Assembly (NCBI GenBank): GCA_017517305.1
Contig: JAFWZV010000019.1
Span: forward strand, 1-64,000
DNA: 64,000 nt
Direction: 5' to 3'
Source of the DNA: Lachnospiraceae bacterium
GTDB lineage: Bacteria > Bacillota > Clostridia > Lachnospirales > Lachnospiraceae
This document shows, piece by piece, positions 25,401 through 34,198 of the stretch. Below the pieces are notes generated by a model. It was not told where the DNA came from. It did not search any database and saw only the letters and a list, made by a program, of their open reading frames with translations. Within the stretch, counting starts at the first letter, position 1, and every line of letters starts with the position of its first letter. The position numbers were made by a program, and so were the translations under genes.

Positions 25401-26468
25401 ATGAAGTTTAGTAAAGAATTTTACAATGGAAAGAAAGTATTAATAACAGGACATACAGGCTTTAAAGGGACTTGGATGTGTCAATTGCTTATTATGGTTG
25501 GTGCTGAAGTGACAGGCTATGCCTTAGAACCGCCAACAACCCCTTCCTTATTTGATATGGTTGGATTGAAAGATAAGGTTAATTCAATTATTGGAGATAT
25601 TAGAGACCTCGAAAAATTGAAAGAAGTTTTTGATAATGTTAAGCCAGAAATAGTTATTCATATGGCTGCCCAACCAATTGTTAGGGATTCGTATAAGAAC
25701 CCAGTATATACCTATGAGACTAATGTTATGGGAACTGTAAATGTATTAGAGTGCGTAAGACAGACACCATCAGTAAAATCCTTTGTAAACGTAACAACAG
25801 ACAAGGTGTACTTAAATAAGGAATGGGAGTGGGGATACCGTGAGAACGAGGAATTAAATGGGTATGACCCATATTCTAATTCAAAGTCATGCTCCGAGTT
25901 AGTTACAAGCAGTTATATTAACTCCTTCTTCAATGATATGGATGTAGCTATCTCTACAGCTAGAGCAGGTAATGTAATAGGTGGTGGTGATTTTGCTCCA
26001 GATAGAATTATACCTGATTGTATTAGAGCAGCAGAGAATAAAGAGAACATAATAGTAAGAAATCCTTTTTCTACCAGACCTTACGAGCACGTGTTAGAGC
26101 CAGTGGTTGCTTATCTTATGATTGCAAAGGCTCAATATGAGGATAAAACCTACGCAGGCAACTACAATGTAGGTCCAGATGATACTGATTGTTGGACAAC
26201 CGGTGAGTTAGTAACCTTGTTCTGTGATAAGTGGAATGCGGCTACTGGTGATGGAATCAAGTGGGAGAACAAATATGATGGTGGACCACATGAGGCTAAT
26301 TTCTTAAAGCTAGATTGCTCAAAGCTAAAGAAAACCTTTAACTGGAATCCTAGATGGCACGTGGAAGAGACTATGGAGAAAATAGTTGAGTGGTCAGTGG
26401 AATACCTTAGAGGTGGAGATGTTGCTGAGTGTATGAAAAAGCAGATTAGAGAGTTTTTGAATAAATAA
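25401..26468 (+). CDS. rfbG: CDP-glucose 4,6-dehydratase
   Basis: Makes CDP-4-keto-6-deoxyglucose from CDP-glucose, the step after RfbF. The NAD-binding motif is TGHTGFKG near residue 15, with 'DKVYLNKEWEWGYREN' and the catalytic 'YSNSK' (Y158, K162), all characteristic of RfbG. 355 residues. ATG 25401 follows GAGAGGGA; an in-frame TTG at 25386 overlaps the ribosome site. Codon choice (many AAG) is closer to the flanking core genes than to the AT-rich genes just upstream. No ascC/ascD-type 3-dehydratase is present, so the final sugar probably keeps its C3 oxygen. Confidence 0.95.
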   Translation: MKFSKEFYNGKKVLITGHTGFKGTWMCQLLIMVGAEVTGYALEPPTTPSLFDMVGLKDKVNSIIGDIRDLEKLKEVFDNVKPEIVIHMAAQPIVRDSYKNPVYTYETNVMGTVNVLECVRQTPSVKSFVNVTTDKVYLNKEWEWGYRENEELNGYDPYSNSKSCSELVTSSYINSFFNDMDVAISTARAGNVIGGGDFAPDRIIPDCIRAAENKENIIVRNPFSTRPYEHVLEPVVAYLMIAKAQYEDKTYAGNYNVGPDDTDCWTTGELVTLFCDKWNAATGDGIKWENKYDGGPHEANFLKLDCSKLKKTFNWNPRWHVEETMEKIVEWSVEYLRGGDVAECMKKQIREFLNK

Positions 26469-26511
26469 TAGGCATCGTATTTCGTGAAAACAAGCTGGGA
26501 GCAATATTGTG

Positions 26512-27057
26512 ATGAATGTTGGACAAAAATTATATAATTTAATTGAGAAAATCATAAGAGGAATTCTTAACTGGTTAAGCAAGCTAACAGGAAAAGGGAT
26601 TTCTGAAGTTAAGTTTGAAGCATTAATGCAATTTGTGCGTTTTGGTATTGTTGGTGTTAGTAATACACTTATTTCTTATGTTCTATACTCAGGTAGCTTG
26701 ATATTATTTCAGAAAGCTAATGTGTTTTCTGGGTTGGATTATCTTGTAGCCCAGATAATAGCATTTGTCTTAAGCGTACTTTGGTCATTTTACTGGAACA
26801 ATAAGATGGTTTTTGTAAAACAGGATGACGAAAAACGTAGCTTATGGAAGGTGTTAATCAAGACATATATAAGCTATTCCTTCACAGGCTTGTTCTTAAG
26901 TAGTATGTTGTTGATATTATGGATTGATATGCTTGGTATATCAGAGTTTATTGCACCACTACTTAATCTTATAATAAGTGTACCTGTTAATTTCTTGATT
27001 AATAAGTTTTGGGCGTTTAAGATAGACAAAAATTGTGATGATAAGTTAGAAAAATAG
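26512..27057 (+). CDS. GtrA-family membrane protein (putative polyprenyl-phosphate-sugar flippase)
   Basis: Four hydrophobic segments within about 180 residues, with 'FVRFGIVGVSNTLISYVLY' opening the GtrA domain and 'WSFYWNNKMVFV' and 'VPVNFLINKFWAFK' closing its halves. GtrA proteins are thought to flip polyprenyl-phosphate-linked sugars made by GtrB-type enzymes, such as the 18888 product. About 35 residues precede the domain. GGGAG lies 10 nt before the ATG; a GTG immediately before it could also serve. A decayed second GtrA fragment follows directly downstream. Confidence 0.87.
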   Translation: MNVGQKLYNLIEKIIRGILNWLSKLTGKGISEVKFEALMQFVRFGIVGVSNTLISYVLYSGSLILFQKANVFSGLDYLVAQIIAFVLSVLWSFYWNNKMVFVKQDDEKRSLWKVLIKTYISYSFTGLFLSSMLLILWIDMLGISEFIAPLLNLIISVPVNFLINKFWAFKIDKNCDDKLEK

Positions 27058-27059
27058 GT

Positions 27060-27224
27060 GAAATATGCGAGCATGCAGTTGTTCAAATGGCAGCTAGTGC
27101 ATTATTTGTAACACTTTTGGTCAATGTAATATCTATTTGTCCATAGGGTTTTATTAAAATTGTTATGGATACAACTTTGTTTTTCTTAAGATATTTTATT
27201 CAAAGAAAATGGGTTTTTAAATGA
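27060..27224 (+). pseudogene. Remnant of a second GtrA-family gene (C-terminal piece with internal stop)
   Basis: One reading frame gives 'HAVVQMAASALFVTLLVNV', then TAG at about 27144, then in the same frame 'FIKIVMDTTLFFLRYFIQRK' and 'WVFK' before TGA at 27222. The last part matches the usual C-terminus of GtrA proteins (VDT-LFF...IQR-WVF). There is no start codon or ribosome site, and the intact gtrA-like gene upstream ends differently. It is best read as the tail of another gtrA left by recombination. The remaining bases to 27327 show no gene. Confidence 0.65.
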
Positions 27225-27327
27225 TTGATATAGTTGCAGCTAACTAGACTGTTGTTTACGATGATGATATGGGTGGAAGAGGCATGTGTAGATTTTTATA
27301 CTGTATGGGGAATGGAAGGTGCTAAAG

Positions 27328-28791
27328 ATGAAAATTATAATAAAATACTTGGCATTATTAATTAGTATTTCGTTATACAATTATATCTTTATAACAAAAA
27401 TCAAGGATACTAGACTTCACAGAGACCCTGGCAAAGCGAAATATATTTTTATAGCATTCATTTATATTCAATGTATGTTAGGTATACTATGGACGTGTAA
27501 TAACTTTGACTATATAACGCAATTTGGTGATACAGGAGCATATGTGTATCAAAGCAATCCGCTAAGGAAGACATCCATAAGAACTGTGCTATATCCATTA
27601 CTGATAAGGATATCTATGGAAATAGAAAAGCTAACGAATATAAGTTACTGTGCTGTGATTTATACAATTCAAAGCTTATGTAGTATTTTGTGCATATATT
27701 ATTTCCTTAATGTATTAAAAGAAAATTTAAATGATAGATGGAATAAAAATGATGTTATTATCTACACATTGTTTTTGCATTTTATTCCACAGATAAATGA
27801 GTTTAATTTATCCGTACTTTCAGATTCATTAGCATATTCTATGTTGTTGCTGGTTGTTGCAAATGGTATAAAGTGGGTGTGCGAAGGAAATTTAAATAAG
27901 AAGGACCTAGTTATATTAATATTAGCTATTTTCCTTGGCAATATGTTAAGATATGAAAGAAAAATTTTGCATATAGTATTTTTGATTGTGATTTTTATTA
28001 TTCTCAGTAAGTATAAAGAAATTTCTAAGAAAAATGTGTTTATTCTTGCTTGTTTACTAGTTATACCTTTGATGTTTGTAAAAGTAACGGATATTTGTTC
28101 AAAAAGTGTTGAGAATGATAATAGACATGAACAGACAGCTACCATGGTTGTTTTACCTAAGGTGGCAAGGGGATATATGGAAGAATGTTATGAGTATTTG
28201 TCTGATGACGCCAAATGCGTTGTATCATTAGAATTAGCTGGTGCATATGACAGAGGAGAAATTTCTACAAGTGATTTTATTATTTATATAGAACAAAGTG
28301 TAGGACAAGACACAGCTAATAAAATGATTTATTCGATTTCCTGGGAGGTGTTTAAAAACACTTATAGGAAGCAAACTGCAAATGTGTTAAAAGATTGTTT
28401 TCTGTATGCTAATCCCCTTATGTTTGGAGTGTTAGAGCTTAATTTAGTACATGTAGGAGGATTGGATTGGAATTATAGTAGGTTTATAATGAATACACCA
28501 ACTCTTTCGAAGCTGTACTATAATTTTACGTTATATTTTGGATTAATGCTCTTAATTGTTGTGATAGCATATTTGATATGGAAAGAAAAGAATATTCTTA
28601 AGGACAAAATAAGAGTTGTAATTGCTCCTTTTGTGATGGCGTTTTTATTAACGGGATTATGGGGAGTTGTTAATAATTCGAAACCAAATGATAGATATGT
28701 TTTATACATATATTTTGTGTGGTTTGTGATTTTAATTGTAGGATTTGAGGAATCTCTAAGTATCAAAAAGCAAAAAGTACTAATTGATTAA
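27328..28791 (+). CDS. Polytopic membrane protein, GT-C-like
   Basis: I do not recognise a named family. The protein has about 487 residues and eleven or so hydrophobic segments. 'QFGDTGAYVYQSNPLRKT' after the second or third segment (acidic residue in the first outside loop, about residue 75) resembles the catalytic acidic loop of GT-C transferases that use lipid-phosphate sugars. A hydrophilic outside stretch lies at about 255-350. The ATG at 27328 follows GGAAGG; an in-frame GTG 9 bp earlier overlaps that site. It is AT-rich like its neighbours. A polymerase (Wzy-like) role is the main alternative. Confidence 0.6.
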   Translation: MKIIIKYLALLISISLYNYIFITKIKDTRLHRDPGKAKYIFIAFIYIQCMLGILWTCNNFDYITQFGDTGAYVYQSNPLRKTSIRTVLYPLLIRISMEIEKLTNISYCAVIYTIQSLCSILCIYYFLNVLKENLNDRWNKNDVIIYTLFLHFIPQINEFNLSVLSDSLAYSMLLLVVANGIKWVCEGNLNKKDLVILILAIFLGNMLRYERKILHIVFLIVIFIILSKYKEISKKNVFILACLLVIPLMFVKVTDICSKSVENDNRHEQTATMVVLPKVARGYMEECYEYLSDDAKCVVSLELAGAYDRGEISTSDFIIYIEQSVGQDTANKMIYSISWEVFKNTYRKQTANVLKDCFLYANPLMFGVLELNLVHVGGLDWNYSRFIMNTPTLSKLYYNFTLYFGLMLLIVVIAYLIWKEKNILKDKIRVVIAPFVMAFLLTGLWGVVNNSKPNDRYVLYIYFVWFVILIVGFEESLSIKKQKVLID

Positions 28792-28817
28792 AAGGATGCA
28801 TTTTTGGAGGAACACTA

Positions 28818-30617
28818 ATGTATTTAAATTATTTATTATGCATATTCATTATCTTTTCTGTATGTTTGCTATGTGGTAGATATATATATAATAAAGTTAT
28901 AATAGATAGTGATGTTAATTATTTGATAATTGGATGGCTATTTTTAGTAGGTGGATTTAGTGTTATTTCCATACCATTTTTGTTTCTTCATACGAGATTT
29001 GATGTTTTATATTATTTATATTTAGTTGTAGTTGGGATTATTACAATTATTTCAATTATGGATTTTATTAAAACATATAATAAACTCAGGTTACCAAAAG
29101 TTAATACAATTGCTTTGCTATGTTTTGGGGTGATATCTATTCAAATTATATTGGCTTTGATATTATCTCATGGCGATGCTGATGATAGTTACTATTTGGC
29201 AATATCTAATACTGTAATTGATAGTAATAGAATTTTCGTTATAGATCCGTCTACAGGCAATGAAAACTTTGTTTTTCAATCACAATATGAGATGGTTGGA
29301 CACGAAGTGCTGATAGGAGTAGCTAGTAAGTTTTTTAACATTAATCCTGCTGCGTTATGTCACACAATTTTGCCTGTTTTTTTAATCATATTGCATTATG
29401 CAGTTGCATACGAAATATGTAAGCGAATATCAGAAAAAAATAAATGGTATTGTTTGCTTTTTGTTGTGTTAGCAAACACGTTTAGTGGATATTCGGTTTA
29501 TTCCCGAGGTGCCTTTTTGCTTTTTAGAATTTGGCAAGGAAAAGCTGTGCTTACAAATATTGTTATTCCATTGCTATTACTATTATTTTGGGATGTGTAT
29601 AAGGCTGAAGAGGTAAAGAAGAAAGATATATTAATATTAACCTTATGTGCATATTGTGCTTTTAATACAACATCTGTTGGTTTGTACTTGTTTCCTTTGG
29701 CTTATGCTATATATACGTTAACATATTTGATAGTAAAAAGAAATGTAAGGAATTGCCTTATGCTGTGCACACCAATGATATGTTCATTACCATTTTTAGT
29801 AATGAAGCTATACCTTATGCAAGGCACAGGTGTGGAGCCACTTATTCTTCCTGATATGAAAATAGTGTATTCGGATGTTCTAAAAAATATAAATGGCTCA
29901 GGTTACTTTATGTATGTGGTAATACTGGCAGTTGTTATAAACATAATTTTTGGAAAGGACAAGCATAGATATTTGCTAGGTATATATCCAATATTATGTG
30001 TTGTGACCTTTTTGAATCCACTAATATGCCAGGTTGTGGCTGAAAAGATTACTGGAATATGGGTATATTGGAGATTATTCTGGACCTTGCAGATGACTTT
30101 TATAATTGTTGGAGCACTTTCTATAATAATGGATTGGTTAAAGTCTAAAAGAATTTTAATACTGTTTATGTTTGGTGTTATTATTTTTAGCTGTGGAAAG
30201 AATATATACACAAGGGATAATTTTGATTTTGCGCTTAATGCTGAGAATATATCTGATACCTCTAAGAATGTAGTGGATTGTTTGAAAAATAGGGATGAGG
30301 AATCTATTAAGTTGATGTTACCTTTAGAGTATGCTATTGAAATAAGGCAGTACACAGGTGAAGTACAATTGGTTTACTCTCGATATGTTCGCTCAGAATA
30401 CTTGTTGAATGATGATCTGGAGACTTATTCTATATTACAAGACATTTACTCAAGGTTATTTACTTTAAAAGAGTATAATGATAGTATAATAGAGGATTTA
30501 AGGTTGTTTGAAACCGATTATGTGGGTGTATATGCAGATGCTGATAACACTTGCTTTGAAAAATATGAGTGTATTTATAGTGATGAATTTATCAATGTAT
30601 ACGATATATCAAATTAA
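28818..30617 (+). CDS. Large polytopic membrane protein, possible GT-C transferase
   Basis: 599 residues with about twelve hydrophobic segments followed by a soluble C-terminal region from about 475. 'ILSHGDADDSYYLAISNTV' (about residues 114-132) sits just after a membrane segment and looks like the acidic motif of GT-C enzymes; I associate this pattern with DUF6077-type proteins, but weakly. The C-terminal soluble part ('LPLEYAIEIRQYTGEVQLVY') may bind glycan. GGAGGA precedes the ATG. It stands between another GT-C-like gene and a DPM1-like GT2/DUF2304 pair, so lipid-linked sugar transfer outside the membrane is likely. Confidence 0.6.
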   Translation: MYLNYLLCIFIIFSVCLLCGRYIYNKVIIDSDVNYLIIGWLFLVGGFSVISIPFLFLHTRFDVLYYLYLVVVGIITIISIMDFIKTYNKLRLPKVNTIALLCFGVISIQIILALILSHGDADDSYYLAISNTVIDSNRIFVIDPSTGNENFVFQSQYEMVGHEVLIGVASKFFNINPAALCHTILPVFLIILHYAVAYEICKRISEKNKWYCLLFVVLANTFSGYSVYSRGAFLLFRIWQGKAVLTNIVIPLLLLLFWDVYKAEEVKKKDILILTLCAYCAFNTTSVGLYLFPLAYAIYTLTYLIVKRNVRNCLMLCTPMICSLPFLVMKLYLMQGTGVEPLILPDMKIVYSDVLKNINGSGYFMYVVILAVVINIIFGKDKHRYLLGIYPILCVVTFLNPLICQVVAEKITGIWVYWRLFWTLQMTFIIVGALSIIMDWLKSKRILILFMFGVIIFSCGKNIYTRDNFDFALNAENISDTSKNVVDCLKNRDEESIKLMLPLEYAIEIRQYTGEVQLVYSRYVRSEYLLNDDLETYSILQDIYSRLFTLKEYNDSIIEDLRLFETDYVGVYADADNTCFEKYECIYSDEFINVYDISN

Positions 30618-30638
30618 TTATTTTGAAAGAGAAAACAA

Positions 30639-31343
30639 ATGAAAGAAAAAAAACTATGTATTATAGTGCCTGCGTACAATGAGGCAGAAAGTATAGAAAA
30701 GGTAATAAATAATATTATAACAAACTACTCTTGTTATGACTATGTCATTGTAAATGATGGATCTACGGATAATACTGCAGATATATGTCGTAATAAGGGA
30801 TATAATATTATAGATTTACCAGTTAATCTGGGGTTAACAGGGGCATTTCAAACAGGATTAAAGTGGGCGTTAAAACAAGAATATGAGTATGTTATTCAAT
30901 TAGATGGAGATGGTCAGCATGATCCAAGGTACATAGAAGGTATGCTTGAACTGGCAGATTCAGAAAATCTAGATATCGTTATTGGTTCAAGGTTTGTTGG
31001 GGAAAAGAAACCCTTCTCTCTTCGTATGTTTGGAAGTAAAATCATTGATTTAATCATTAGAATAAAATCAGGGAAGAGATTATCTGATCCAACGTCAGGG
31101 ATGAGATTATTTAATAGAAAAGTGGTTAAGGTAATGTCTCATGACATTAATATGGGGCCCGAACCTGATACTGTAGCCTACCTAATAAAATGTGGAGCAA
31201 AAGTAAAGGAGTATAAGGTCGAGATGAGCGACCGAGAAACTGGAGAAAGTTACTTGAACTTATCTAATTCAATAAAGTATATGTGGAAGATGTGTTTTTC
31301 GATATTGATTTTTCAAAATTTTAGAGAGAGGAAAAAAATATAA
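30639..31343 (+). CDS. DPM1-like GT2 glycosyltransferase
   Basis: A short (234-residue) GT2 enzyme of the dolichyl/polyprenyl-phosphate sugar synthase type. It has 'IIVPAYNEAESIEKVI', 'VNDGSTDNT', 'NLGLTGAFQTGL' and the metal motif 'QLDGDGQHDP', then 'IGSRFVG' and 'DPTSGMRLFNRKV', all typical of DPM1-like proteins. No membrane segment is evident. It shares one base with the following DUF2304 gene (TAATG), a pairing common in Firmicutes surface-glycan loci. It probably charges polyprenyl phosphate for one of the GT-C-like proteins encoded just upstream. Confidence 0.9.
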   Translation: MKEKKLCIIVPAYNEAESIEKVINNIITNYSCYDYVIVNDGSTDNTADICRNKGYNIIDLPVNLGLTGAFQTGLKWALKQEYEYVIQLDGDGQHDPRYIEGMLELADSENLDIVIGSRFVGEKKPFSLRMFGSKIIDLIIRIKSGKRLSDPTSGMRLFNRKVVKVMSHDINMGPEPDTVAYLIKCGAKVKEYKVEMSDRETGESYLNLSNSIKYMWKMCFSILIFQNFRERKKI

Positions 31344-31681
31344 TGTCTTTAATACTTAGAATTATTTTGATCTTTTCTTCTGTATTTACTTGCGTATATA
31401 TTCAGAGAAAAATAAGAAAATCAAAATTCAAAATCGAGGATTCGATATTTTGGATATGTTTGTCTTTAGTGTTGGTATTAGTGAGTGTGGTTCCTCAAAT
31501 CCCTTCATTTTTTGCGGATTTGTTAGGTTTTGAGTCTACAGTGAATTTTGTGTTTTTGCTAATGATATTTTTGCTTTTGGTAAAAGTATTTCTCCTGTCT
31601 AGGAAGGTATCAGAAACAGAAGACAAATTAAAACAATTAGTACAAGAGGTTGCAATTGGAAGAAAAGAAAAAGAGGAATAA
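31343..31681 (+). CDS. DUF2304 small membrane protein
   Basis: 112 residues with three hydrophobic segments (about 4-20, 33-50 and 62-83) and a charged C-terminal helix 'SETEDKLKQLVQEVA'. This is the layout of DUF2304 proteins, which accompany DPM1-like GT2 genes. It starts within the stop codon of the GT2 gene, so the two are coupled. It may anchor the GT2 enzyme or help flip its lipid product; the function is not established. Confidence 0.8.
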   Translation: MSLILRIILIFSSVFTCVYIQRKIRKSKFKIEDSIFWICLSLVLVLVSVVPQIPSFFADLLGFESTVNFVFLLMIFLLLVKVFLLSRKVSETEDKLKQLVQEVAIGRKEKEE

Positions 31682-31683
31682 TT

Positions 31684-33123
31684 ATGAAAATACTATTTTT
31701 GAATTTGCCTTATAAGTTTACATTAAGTCGTGCAAGTAGATGGCCAGAAAAGACAAAGAGTGGTACTCTTTATTATCCATATTGGCTATCATATGCTGCA
31801 GGAGTATGTCTTGAAAAAGGATATGAAGTAGAATTGATAGATTGTATAACAAGGAAGATGACAATTCGACAGTCTATAGAAGAAGTATTGCGTATTAAAC
31901 CAGATTATATTATGGGTGAAATCACAACTTCATCTTGTTTGGAGGACTATGAGTTTTTAAAGAAATTAAAAAAGAGATATCCAGATGGAAAAATAATTAT
32001 AGGTGGAACTCATGCTACTGCATTACCAGAGCAGGTATTAACTGAATGTTCTGCTATTGATATAGTTGTACGTCAGGAATATGATTTTATCTTGCCAGAG
32101 ATATTAAAATCAGGTGATGAGTTGAGCACTGTTGATGGAATTTCTTATAGAGAGAATGGAATTATTAAGCATAACAAGAATAGAGTTTGGACAGAGGATT
32201 TAGATGAATTACCGTTTGTATCTAAGATATATCAGAAGTATTTAAATGTTAATGATTACTTTTATGCTTTTGCTAGAAAGCCTATGATTCAGATCTTTAG
32301 TTCTAGAGGCTGTCCATTTAGGTGTAATTTTTGCTCGTATCCAGAGACCATGAGCGGTAGAAATCTACGAAAGAGATCTGTAGAAAATTTTGTAGATGAA
32401 ATAGAATATATATGCAAGGAAATGCCTGAAATTCAAGAAATCTTTATAGAGGATGATACTTTTACTGCCGACAGAAAACGAGTTATTGAAATCTGTGACG
32501 AGATAATAAGGAGAGGCTTAAAACCAGTATGGTCTTGCAATACAAGAGCGGATTTGCCTTATGAAGTTATGAAAAAGATGAAGATGGCAGGTTGTAGACT
32601 TTTGGTAGTAGGATATGAATCTGGTAATCAGAATGTTTTGAATGAAACTAAGAAGGGTATCAAGCTTGAACAGTCATTAGAGTTTGCAAGAAATACAAAG
32701 AAATTAAAATTAAAGGTATTTGGTTGCTTTATGATAGGTTTGAAGGGTGATAATCTAGAAACCATAGAGGAAACCTTCCAGTTTGCAAAGAAGGTATATC
32801 CAGATATGGTATTTTTCCAACAGGCTGTACCGTTTCCGGGAACTGCATTTTATGATTGGGTAAAAACAGAGGGATATTTAAAGACAGAGGATTATTCTAA
32901 GTGGCTTAATTCGGAAGGTTATTTGGATTGCTTGGTGAATTATCCATATGCTAATTCAAAGGAGATTGAAAAATTGAGAGATAAGCTTATGTCGAGATAT
33001 TATTTCTCGTTTACTTATATTGTTAAGACTTTCTTGAGAAACTTATCATGGCAGGAGTTCAAGAGAGTAACTAAGGCTGGTTTTACTTATATAAGATTTA
33101 GAATTAAAAAGCTATTTTATTAA
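31684..33123 (+). CDS. B12-binding-domain radical SAM protein
   Basis: Residues 1 to about 150 resemble a cobalamin-binding Rossmann domain ('IIIGGTHATALPEQVL'). The radical SAM core starts with the iron-sulfur motif C210-x3-C214-x2-C217 in 'RGCPFRCNFCSYPE' and continues with 'IFIEDDTFTADRKRV' and 'GCFMIGLKGDNLETI'. 479 residues is usual. Enzymes of this class do C-methylation, rearrangement or other radical steps. Inside a glycan locus the likely substrate is a sugar, sugar nucleotide or lipid carrier, but the sequence does not say which. It follows DUF2304 by 2 bp. Confidence 0.9.
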   Translation: MKILFLNLPYKFTLSRASRWPEKTKSGTLYYPYWLSYAAGVCLEKGYEVELIDCITRKMTIRQSIEEVLRIKPDYIMGEITTSSCLEDYEFLKKLKKRYPDGKIIIGGTHATALPEQVLTECSAIDIVVRQEYDFILPEILKSGDELSTVDGISYRENGIIKHNKNRVWTEDLDELPFVSKIYQKYLNVNDYFYAFARKPMIQIFSSRGCPFRCNFCSYPETMSGRNLRKRSVENFVDEIEYICKEMPEIQEIFIEDDTFTADRKRVIEICDEIIRRGLKPVWSCNTRADLPYEVMKKMKMAGCRLLVVGYESGNQNVLNETKKGIKLEQSLEFARNTKKLKLKVFGCFMIGLKGDNLETIEETFQFAKKVYPDMVFFQQAVPFPGTAFYDWVKTEGYLKTEDYSKWLNSEGYLDCLVNYPYANSKEIEKLRDKLMSRYYFSFTYIVKTFLRNLSWQEFKRVTKAGFTYIRFRIKKLFY

Positions 33124-33134
33124 GGTGAGTATGG

Positions 33135-34145
33135 ATGAATAATGAAATAAAGCTTAGTATTATCATTCCAATATATAATGGAGGCAGGTACCTTAGTACC
33201 TGCCTTGATTCGGTTGTAAATCAAACAATTGAAGAATATGAAATAATATGCATAAATGATGGATCAACGGATAACTCCTTTGATGTTTTGGAAGAATATA
33301 AGAGGAAATATCCTGAACTAATAAAAGTGTATCATAAAGAAAATCAAGGTGTTTGGAAAGCAAGAGAATTTGGTATCAGTGTAGCAACAGGAGAATATAT
33401 TGGTTTTTGTGACTGTGATGACATAGTTGATAAAAGTATGTATGAAAAAATGTATTCTAGTATAATCCAATCTAAAGCAGACATGGTTATATGCGCTTTT
33501 GTTAGGGTTGATGATGAAACAGGAAAAGTAGGTAAAGCAGAGATGAATGGTTGGGGAAATGCAACCTTGAATATGACTGAAGAGAAGGAACAGTTTGCTT
33601 TGTTTAATACTGCACCATGGAATAAAATGATTCGTAGGGATATCATTCAGAAACATGTGAAATTTGATAAACCACCAAGAGTTGCTGAAGATATGATGCT
33701 ATTACTAAGTGTGTATCCAAGCATAAAAAAAGTAGAATTAATTGCTGAACCTCTATATTATTACTATGTAAGAAAGAATACTGCTATGACATATTTTAGA
33801 TTAGAAGAGATGAACGTTTTTCAGCAAAGTATGTTAATTACACAACAGTATGTAATAAATAACGGTGGAGTAGTATGGGAGGATGTTGTTGAGCTTTTTG
33901 TTTTGATTCATATGGGCTTGTCGGTTATATTAAGGGCTGAGGCAAAAAAGTCAAAAGAATGCATAAAAAGAGTATATAATTATTTGGAAAATCATTTTCA
34001 AAATTGGAAGAGAAATAAATATTTGTCAATATTTATGCACAAAAGATTGTTGAAAATATATTTGATTATGCTTTGTTACAAGACAAAACTTATTTATTTT
34101 ATTGGAAGGTTTAATAAGTTATTTTTAAAGATGATTGGTTGGTAA
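33135..34145 (+). CDS. GT2 family glycosyltransferase
   Basis: GT-A enzyme of 336 residues. 'LSIIIPIYNGGRYLSTCLDS' and 'INDGSTDNS' form the nucleotide-binding half, and the metal motif is 'GFCDCDDIVDKS'. 'APWNKMIRRDII' and 'AEDMMLLLSVYP' match the EpsH/EpsJ-type bacterial GT2 group. The C-terminal third is basic with a weakly hydrophobic stretch near 300-330 that may bind the membrane. It lies 11 bp after the radical SAM gene. The transferred sugar is unknown. Confidence 0.87.
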   Translation: MNNEIKLSIIIPIYNGGRYLSTCLDSVVNQTIEEYEIICINDGSTDNSFDVLEEYKRKYPELIKVYHKENQGVWKAREFGISVATGEYIGFCDCDDIVDKSMYEKMYSSIIQSKADMVICAFVRVDDETGKVGKAEMNGWGNATLNMTEEKEQFALFNTAPWNKMIRRDIIQKHVKFDKPPRVAEDMMLLLSVYPSIKKVELIAEPLYYYYVRKNTAMTYFRLEEMNVFQQSMLITQQYVINNGGVVWEDVVELFVLIHMGLSVILRAEAKKSKECIKRVYNYLENHFQNWKRNKYLSIFMHKRLLKIYLIMLCYKTKLIYFIGRFNKLFLKMIGW

Positions 34146-34198
34146 AATAATAATGGAGATTGTTATCTTTGTGAAATGATTGGAAGGATAAAAATATT

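Noticed and set aside
27225-27327. Small gene before the 27328 membrane protein
   Set aside because: Short frames only, without a ribosome site or recognisable product.
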